A DNA stretch of 19,921 nucleotides. It comes from Methanobacteriota archaeon (GTDB lineage: Archaea > Halobacteriota > Methanosarcinia > Methanosarcinales > Methanosarcinaceae). Where the stretch lies: assembly GCA_030837265.1 (NCBI GenBank), contig JAUPKV010000157.1:1-19921 (forward strand). Direction: 5' to 3'. This document shows, in pieces, positions 15,254-19,921 of the stretch. The translations under genes and the position numbers were made by a program. Within the stretch, counting starts at the first letter, position 1; the number at the start of each line of letters is the position of its first letter. The notes below the pieces were generated by a model. That model did no database searches and was not told the DNA's origin. It saw nothing but the letters and a program-made list of their open reading frames with translations.

Positions 15254-15775
15254 TCAATCCATTTTTCGAAGTGCAAGCTCGATAGCATCTATAAGACTAT
15301 TTTTGGGAATAATAGTTGTTACAGGAATATTAAGAATTTTTTCAACAGTTGGGCTTACTATTGGAGCACAAACCAGGGCCTTGGCTCCGTCTCTCTCAGC
15401 ATTAACAGCTGCGATTATTGCTTCTTCCATTGAGGTCGCGGAATATTCTCTTATTGTAATCAGCCTGCCGCCGATTTTTTTCTTCGTTTCGATGATGTTA
15501 TCAAGCACTGAGCGAGCTGCAATTACGGCGATAAATTCCCCACTATCCGATTCCTTAATTTCACGGATCGTTTTCACAATCTGTCGGAGAGTTTTAATAT
15601 TCGGATCCCTATTGCCCGACAGGATTTTGTAAAGGGTACTTGGTGGGATATTGGCTTTTTTGGCAAAATCCACAGCAGTGAGGTTAAGATCCTCTTTAAT
15701 CACAACCGAAAATGTTTTTTGAAATGCCTCATCAGATTCAAAAGCAGACTTTATAACCTTGTCAGCAGCATTCAT
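15254..15775 (-). CDS. HTH transcriptional regulator with PrpR_N-like C-terminal domain
   Basis: 173 residues. An XRE-type helix-turn-helix (about residues 30-72: LTAVDFAKKANIPPSTLYKI followed by LSGNRDPNIKTLRQIV) is joined to an alpha/beta domain (about 80-173). That domain contains GRLITIREYSATSMEEAI, AERDGAKALVCAPIVSPTVE and IPVTTIIP, a layout resembling the ligand-sensing PrpR_N fold; this likeness is by eye and not certain. Such proteins occur as predicted one-component regulators in archaea. The start is well supported: GAGGT with 6-nt spacing before the ATG at 15775. It is divergent from an ABC uptake operon and shares with it a 302-bp region holding a perfect palindrome and a direct repeat, so it probably regulates that operon, itself, or both. 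The surface-protein gene converges on it and is a less likely target. Confidence 0.8.
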   Translation of the reverse strand: MNAADKVIKSAFESDEAFQKTFSVVIKEDLNLTAVDFAKKANIPPSTLYKILSGNRDPNIKTLRQIVKTIREIKESDSGEFIAVIAARSVLDNIIETKKKIGGRLITIREYSATSMEEAIIAAVNAERDGAKALVCAPIVSPTVEKILNIPVTTIIPKNSLIDAIELALRKMD

Positions 15776-16077
15776 AAAGTAACCTCAGAAACCCTATAAT
15801 TATATCTTCAAGTAGTACAGGTATTCACAATTTACAGGAACAAATATTTACAATTTACAGGAGTTAAGTCCCAAATGAGAAATATGTCCAAATGTATTAA
15901 TACATTTGGGATAAAACGAAAAATGCTTTGAGAACATATATATACTACTTTTGAAAAAATAATAGTACTTCGAGGTATATACTTTTTATTTTCACTGGAA
16001 TTCTTCTTTGAAAATTGCCCTATAAGATTATTTTAGTTAGGTGTTGAATTGTAGTTATAGAGTATTGAGGTGAAGCT
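15776..16077. promoter_or_regulatory. Divergent promoter region between regulator and ABC operon
   Basis: No gene. It holds two 18-bp direct repeats (15822-15839 and 15845-15862, one mismatch, ending ACAATTTACAGGA), a 22-bp palindrome (15888-15909), and TATATATA at 15937-15944 as the probable ABC-operon TATA box. Minus-strand TATA-like runs at 15795-15804 and 15841-15850 could serve the regulator. Confidence 0.6.
15870..15909. promoter_or_regulatory. Candidate operator: 22-bp perfect palindrome plus extra half-site
   Basis: CCAAATGTATT (15888-15898) is followed directly by its exact reverse complement AATACATTTGG (15899-15909). The half-site CCAAATG occurs once more at 15871-15877 in the same direction, 17 bp upstream. 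The palindrome ends 27 bp before the TATA run of the ABC operon, an activator-like position in archaea. Confidence 0.6.
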
Positions 16078-17145
16078 TTGAAAAAGTTAGGCATATTACT
16101 TGCTTTATTGTTGGTTGCATCCATCTTTGTATCAGGTTGTGCATCCAATAATGAAAATAAAGGAAACGTATCTGATAATAAGACCTCATCCGGCAATGCG
16201 AGCGGAGCTCAGGGAGGCGCACCGGTTACAGAAATAAAGTTCGGTTATCAACCAAGTACCCATCAAATCGCATACATGACTGCGGCTGCAAAAGACTGGT
16301 GGAAACAGGATCTTGCGCCTTTTGGAATTACGAACATTAAGGAGAATTCTTTCCCGACGGGCGACCCTGAAATGCAGGCTATGATGTCTGGAGACCTGGA
16401 TGTAGCCTATGTTGGGTCAGCTCCTGTGATTACAGCTCTCAGCCAGGGTCTTGACGCAAAAATTGTTGCGCCTGTTCAGACAAACGGCTCAAGTCTCGTA
16501 CTCAGGAACGAACTTCAGTATGAGAGCCCTAAGGACTTAAAAGGAAAAGAATTGAAAATTGCAACCTACCCGCCTGGAACAATTCAGGATACTATCCTCA
16601 GAGAATGGCTCCAGGAAAATGGAATTGATCCTACAAAAGATGTTACAATAGTTCCCATGACCCCCGGAGACGCCATGACTGCTCTCGCAGCGAAAAAGGT
16701 TGATGCCGTCTTCCTGCCTCATCCATCCCCTACGATCATTGAAAAGCAGGGTAACGGGCGCACCATAGTACAATCCGGAGAGATGGAACCGAATCATGCA
16801 TGCTGTGTGCTCGTAGTGAGTGGAAAACTTATCAAGGAGCATCCGGATATTGTGGAGCAGATTGTAAAGACGCACATTAAGGCAACAGAATACAACAACG
16901 AGCATATGGACGAAGCTGCTCAGATTTTCTCAAATAAGACTACAGTTGAGGTCGCAACAGTTGAGAAATCTTTTAAGGAATGGGACGGAAAATGGATTAC
17001 AAATCCTGCACAGATTGAAGAATCAGTTGTCAATTACTCAAAAGTCCAGTCCGATCTCGGGTATATACAGAAACCTCTAACAGCAGAAAACATATTTGAT
17101 ACAAGCTTCTATGATAAAGCTGTCAGTGGAAACAAAACAAAGTAA
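16078..17145 (+). CDS. ABC transporter substrate-binding lipoprotein (sulfonate/taurine/nitrate class)
   Basis: 355 residues starting at TTG, which is supported by GAGGTGA with 4-nt spacing; no ATG lies nearby. A lipobox (FVSGC) places the lipid-anchored Cys at residue 21, followed by a Ser/Asn/Gly-rich linker, so it sits on the outer face of the membrane. The domain matches the SsuA/TauA/NMT1 solute-binding class: ITEIKFGYQPSTHQIAYMTA, a DPEMQAMMSGDLDVAYVGSA hinge, KDLKGKELKIATYPPGT, and VDAVFLPHPSPT. The class binds alkanesulfonates, taurine, nitrate, bicarbonate or thiamine precursors, and the substrate cannot be told from sequence by eye; a sulfonate such as coenzyme M is a possible but unproven idea in a methanogen. 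Permease and ATPase follow on the same strand. Confidence 0.88.
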   Translation: MKKLGILLALLLVASIFVSGCASNNENKGNVSDNKTSSGNASGAQGGAPVTEIKFGYQPSTHQIAYMTAAAKDWWKQDLAPFGITNIKENSFPTGDPEMQAMMSGDLDVAYVGSAPVITALSQGLDAKIVAPVQTNGSSLVLRNELQYESPKDLKGKELKIATYPPGTIQDTILREWLQENGIDPTKDVTIVPMTPGDAMTALAAKKVDAVFLPHPSPTIIEKQGNGRTIVQSGEMEPNHACCVLVVSGKLIKEHPDIVEQIVKTHIKATEYNNEHMDEAAQIFSNKTTVEVATVEKSFKEWDGKWITNPAQIEESVVNYSKVQSDLGYIQKPLTAENIFDTSFYDKAVSGNKTK

Positions 17146-17207
17146 AAAGATAGAAGTTTAAGTGTAAAAAATATTTAATAAAAACTTGAATTCAAACACA
17201 TAAGAAT

Positions 17208-17253
17208 GTTCAATTGCCTTTCTTGTACCGGAGGCAGTTGGACCTTATTTTTT
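17208..17253 (+). terminator. Hairpin with T-tract between the binding protein and permease genes
   Basis: GTTCAATTGCCT (17208-17219) pairs with AGGCAGTTGGAC (17232-17243) as a 12-bp stem with two G-U pairs and a 12-nt loop; TTATTTTTT follows (17245-17253). It could be a partial terminator or RNA stabiliser giving more binding protein than permease, a common pattern in ABC operons. Confidence 0.5.
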
Positions 17254-17308
17254 AATAAAAACGAAGTGTGCCGGAAAGATAAAAAAGTAATAGTCCTTTT
17301 AGTTAGAT

Positions 17309-18097
17309 ATGAAAATTGGTTTCATAAAAACAATTGAAGAAAAGGGTATTGAAGCCTTATCTCTTATAACAGTAATTATTATATGGCAGATTATAGCCGA
17401 TAAAGTAGTACATAAAAAATTTATTCTACCAAGCTTTTATGATGTAGTAATAGCTTTCATTTCCATCGTGAAAAGTGGGTTAGTCTTCGAGGATATATCA
17501 ACAAGCCTGCTCCACTTTTTGATAGGCATTGCTGCTGCGCTAATAATCGGGATTCCCCTTGGAATATCTATGGGGTGGTTCAAAAAAGCAGATCGGGCAA
17601 TTGATCCTATTATCGAGATTCTGCGCCCGATTCCCCCTCTTGCCTGGATACCGTTTGCGATCGTGTGGTTTGGGCTTACACATGAAGCTGCAGGCTTTGT
17701 TGTGTTTGTAGGAATGATCTTTCCTATCATTATCAATACCTACTCGGGTTTTAAAAACGTGCCCAAAGTTTATGTCGAAGCGGCAGAGGTTCTTGGTTGT
17801 ACCAGAAGTATCAACCTTATACGTTTCATTGCAATTCCATCAGCCATGCCTTCGATTGTTGCAGGAATCCGAATTGCCATGGGAGTGGGCTGGATGTGTC
17901 TTGTTGCTGCAGAGATGTTCGGGGTTAGTACCAATGGGCTTGGATATCAGATCTGGCACAATTATTATCTACACAGGATGGATTATGTGCTTGTTTATAT
18001 GCTCCTTCTGGGATTTGTGGGTCTTTTTATCGACCGATTCTTCCGATATTACGTTGACGCAAAACTACTGAAATGGACAGCTGGAACTGTGGTATGA
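17309..18097 (+). CDS. ABC transporter permease (SsuC/TauC class)
   Basis: 262 residues with about six membrane segments (for example around 17-32, 66-88, 112-128, 130-146, 180-200 and 228-242). The EAA loop that docks onto the ATPase reads YVEAAEVLGCTRSINLIRFI (about 155-174) and is followed by AIPSAMPSIVAGIRIA, typical of this importer class. RPIPPLAWIPFAIVWFG is also a class signature. It forms the membrane channel for the lipoprotein upstream, probably as a homodimer. The gene lies 163 bp after the binding protein, with a hairpin between, and ends 1 bp before the ATPase. No clear ribosome-binding site precedes the ATG at 17309, so the start is less certain than the frame. Confidence 0.92.
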   Translation: MKIGFIKTIEEKGIEALSLITVIIIWQIIADKVVHKKFILPSFYDVVIAFISIVKSGLVFEDISTSLLHFLIGIAAALIIGIPLGISMGWFKKADRAIDPIIEILRPIPPLAWIPFAIVWFGLTHEAAGFVVFVGMIFPIIINTYSGFKNVPKVYVEAAEVLGCTRSINLIRFIAIPSAMPSIVAGIRIAMGVGWMCLVAAEMFGVSTNGLGYQIWHNYYLHRMDYVLVYMLLLGFVGLFIDRFFRYYVDAKLLKWTAGTVV

Positions 18098-18098
18098 G

Positions 18099-18863
18099 AT
18101 GGGCAGAGTAAGTGTAAAAAATGTTTCACGTATCTTTTCTAAAAAAGAAGACGGCTCCGGGACCGAGGCTCTACATAACGTAAGCTTTGATGTGAAGGAT
18201 GGAGAGTTTATTTGCCTTCTCGGACCTTCTGGCTGTGGGAAGACGACATTGCTTAGAATCCTCGCAGGACTGGAGGTTATGACCTCGGGAGAAATTACGC
18301 TCAATGGAGTTCCTATTACGGGTCCGGACCCCAAGAGGGGAATGGTCTTCCAGCAGTATTCCCTCTTTCCCTGGAGAACCATTATTGATAACATTACCTT
18401 TGGTCTGGAAATGCAGGGGGTCAAGAAAGCTGAAGCCCGGAAGCAGGTGGAGAAGTATATAGATCTTGTAGGTCTGGAACAGTTCAAAAACAGCTATCCT
18501 TATGAACTCTCCGGGGGCATGCAGCAGCGAGCAGCTATTGCCAGAGCCCTTGCCAACGAGCCCGAGGTACTTCTTATGGATGAGCCCTTCGGAGCTCTGG
18601 ATGCTCAAACCAGAAACATCCTTCAGGATGAACTCCTGAAAATATGGGAGAAAAGACATGTGACAATTCTTTTCGTAACCCATAGTGTGGATGAAGCGGT
18701 TTTTCTCTCTGACCGGATAGTAGTCATGACCTCTAGACCGGGAAGGATAAGAGAGATTGTAAATGTGGAACTACCCCGCCCAAGATGCAGGACCGGTACG
18801 GAAGCTAATCGCTTAAGGGATTTTGTTCTAAAGCTTCTGGAAGAAGAAAGGTTCAAAAAGTGA
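18099..18863 (+). CDS. ABC transporter ATP-binding protein (SsuB/TauB class)
   Basis: 254 residues, a complete nucleotide-binding domain: Walker A GPSGCGKTT (about 42-50), Q-loop FQQYSLFPWR (84-93), signature ELSGGMQQR (136-144), Walker B VLLMDEPFGALD (157-168) and switch His195 in VTHSVDEA. The SLFPWRT Q-loop and the short SRPGRI C-terminal motif are typical of the sulfonate/nitrate/taurine importers. It powers uptake together with the permease. The ATG lies one base after the permease TGA (TGA-G-ATG), so translation is probably coupled. It converges on the bactofilin-like gene with 28 bp between and no evident terminator. Confidence 0.95.
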   Translation: MGRVSVKNVSRIFSKKEDGSGTEALHNVSFDVKDGEFICLLGPSGCGKTTLLRILAGLEVMTSGEITLNGVPITGPDPKRGMVFQQYSLFPWRTIIDNITFGLEMQGVKKAEARKQVEKYIDLVGLEQFKNSYPYELSGGMQQRAAIARALANEPEVLLMDEPFGALDAQTRNILQDELLKIWEKRHVTILFVTHSVDEAVFLSDRIVVMTSRPGRIREIVNVELPRPRCRTGTEANRLRDFVLKLLEEERFKK

Positions 18864-18891
18864 GGCATAGAATAAGGTAAATTGAAAGCAG

Positions 18892-19326
18892 CTAAGGGTT
18901 ATCCTCAGCCCGGATTATCACTTTTGTTAATGGTTCTACTTTCTTAATAGATACTTTTCCTATAAGTTCGAGAGTTCCTCCGGCTTTTACTGAGCCGATA
19001 ACACATCCAGGCCTGGCGCGAATGTCTCCCTGGCAGGCTACGGCATTTGCCTTTGCCCCATCCAGAAGAATAAGTTCGGATACCGTTTCGATACTACCAA
19101 GGATTTTTGCTGCAGCACAGACAAGAGCACTGCTGGCTTTCACATTGCCCTGAACTGCCGAACCTTTCCCCAGCTCAAGCCTGCCAGTAACCGTAAGGTC
19201 TCCCCAGAACTTTGCCTCCTGTCCCACAATTACATTTCCTTCCAGTTTAAGGTCTTGCTCAAAAAAAGCTCTTTTTTCAATAATGAAGGTATTTGACCGA
19301 GGATGATACTTAACATAACGGATCAT
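18892..19326 (-). CDS. Bactofilin-like polymer-forming protein
   Basis: 144 residues with a pattern of short alternating strands and glycines at about 6-residue periods, as in the right-handed beta-helix of bactofilins (CcmA/DUF583): LEGNVIVGQEAKFWGDLTV, GRLELGKGSAVQGNVKASS, AAAKILGSIETVSELILLDG and VACQGDIRARPGCVIGSVKA. Bactofilins assemble without nucleotides into filaments linked to the membrane or cell shape; archaeal members are mostly uncharacterised. Here the N-terminus (MIRYVKYHPRSNTFIIEKR) is charged and has no membrane helix. GGAGTG with 7-nt spacing supports the ATG at 19326. Its neighbour on the other strand is the ABC ATPase; no functional link is evident. A role in polymer or scaffold formation is by family likeness only. 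Confidence 0.72.
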   Translation of the reverse strand: MIRYVKYHPRSNTFIIEKRAFFEQDLKLEGNVIVGQEAKFWGDLTVTGRLELGKGSAVQGNVKASSALVCAAAKILGSIETVSELILLDGAKANAVACQGDIRARPGCVIGSVKAGGTLELIGKVSIKKVEPLTKVIIRAEDNP

Positions 19327-19637
19327 TAGAAACCACTCCGGGTTACCTTCCCCGGCTATCGATGATAGGCAAATGTTTTATCAATAAGGTATTTACCATA
19401 GTTTTTAATTGGATTTTAAAATAGGATTGAATATCTATTATTTAATTGCATCGAGTGTTCACTCTTAAATTTAATAAATGAATTTTCCCGAAACCGACTT
19501 TGTCCTTCAATCTTTGAGTTTTAGAATGATCTTATCGGCCTGAAATCACTTGATCATCAGAACTTTAAATATGAAAGAGACTCAATCGACCAGATATTTT
19601 TAAATTAAACTTGAAGTTTGTCAGCCAATTTACAGGA
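19327..19637. other. AT-rich non-coding stretch upstream of the bactofilin-like gene
   Basis: No gene is seen in about 310 bp. A small inverted repeat (CTATC/GATAG, about 19356-19368) and a minus-strand TAAATA box near 19391-19396 could belong to the bactofilin-like promoter. Nothing else stands out. Confidence 0.35.
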
Positions 19638-19921
19638 TTATTTCATATATCCCTGAAGCCACAAAACTCCCGAGATGTCATCACCTACTGTGGGAACATA
19701 ACCCTTTGTCATGTCTGCCCAGTGCCAGCATTCCGCTCGTCTCCAGAGCATCGTTCAGGCCGTCGCCGTCATGGTCCATAATGTTGTCGCCGGTATATTC
19801 GAGATAGTAGCCGAGGGTCCCGTAGTTGTTACTTGGAGTCCAGCTTTCCTCCGTGACGCGCAGCCCGATCTTGCCGCCAGGGTGGGTGTAACGAAGGATG
19901 GCTTGCCTGTTTGGGTCACTG
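19638..19921 (-). pseudogene. C-terminal part of a DxDGDG-repeat surface protein, apparently frameshifted, cut by window edge
   Basis: On the minus strand one frame is open from the edge (19920) to TGA at 19681 and encodes 79 residues. These include a GLRVTEESWTPSNNYGTLGY region and the calcium-binding-like MDHDGDGLNDALETSGM, which resembles thrombospondin type 3/dockerin-type repeats. After that motif the sense seems to move to another frame, which runs through WHWADMTKGYVPTVGDDISG to TAA at 19638. That frame is short (37 codons from an internal ATG) and opens only near the shift, so a one-base indel is the simplest reading. By hand count the last 240 bases are about 56 percent GC, against roughly 48 percent in a 60-base sample of nrdD. 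The rest of the gene lies beyond the window, so whether it is truly broken is uncertain. Confidence 0.5.

Noticed and set aside
15177..15632. 151-codon plus-strand frame antisense to the regulator
   Set aside because: It begins in the terminator region after the surface-protein gene and mirrors the HTH regulator gene, which has a strong ribosome-binding site and recognisable domain.

Overview
The window looks like chromosome of a Methanosarcina-type methanogenic archaeon. The grounds are archaeal genes (Sec61-beta, RadB), a redoxin/class III ribonucleotide reductase/activase set, a tandem-domain protein of the Methanosarcina S-layer type, AT-rich intergenic DNA with TATA-like boxes, and Shine-Dalgarno sites of the GAGGTGAT kind. 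Species cannot be fixed from sequence alone. Protein names come from motif recognition by eye; no database search was run.

Layout. 1-1153: the end of a methyl-accepting chemotaxis protein and a complete cheW (+). 1316-3862 (-): mtnA-family isomerase, then a 55-residue Sec61-beta gene (2369-2536) and a membrane-anchored alpha/beta hydrolase directly behind it. 4343-6096: inositol-1-phosphate synthase (+) and radB (-), tail to tail with overlapping stop codons. 6097-6761: long non-coding stretch with a perfect palindrome and a multi-hairpin RNA candidate. 6762-10505 (+): anaerobic ribonucleotide reduction genes nrdH-like redoxin, nrdD and nrdG, each separated by about 170 bp. 10768-11766: thiL. 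11949-15158: a 1069-residue surface protein with two PKD domains, two S-layer domains, Ig-like domains and a C-terminal membrane anchor, ending at a terminator hairpin. 15254-15775 (-): HTH regulator with a possible ligand-sensing C-terminal half. It is divergent from an ABC uptake operon of the sulfonate/taurine/nitrate class (16078-18863: lipoprotein, permease, ATPase). 18892-19326 (-): bactofilin-like protein. 19638-19921 (-): GC-richer, apparently frameshifted end of a DxDGDG-repeat protein running off the edge.

How the genes fit. The nrd genes supply dNTPs without oxygen: NrdG makes the glycyl radical on NrdD, and the redoxin is the likely electron donor. NrdG and other radical-SAM enzymes release 5'-deoxyadenosine, which the MtnA-family isomerase may help recycle; this link is inference. 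The regulator and the ABC operon share a 302-bp intergenic region containing a perfect 22-bp palindrome, a candidate operator.

The most unusual patterns are the many short tandem duplications (2-5 copies of 5-21 bp), mostly just upstream of start codons; the multi-hairpin element before the redoxin gene; and the palindrome in front of the ABC operon. No tRNA, rRNA, insertion sequence or CRISPR array was recognised.
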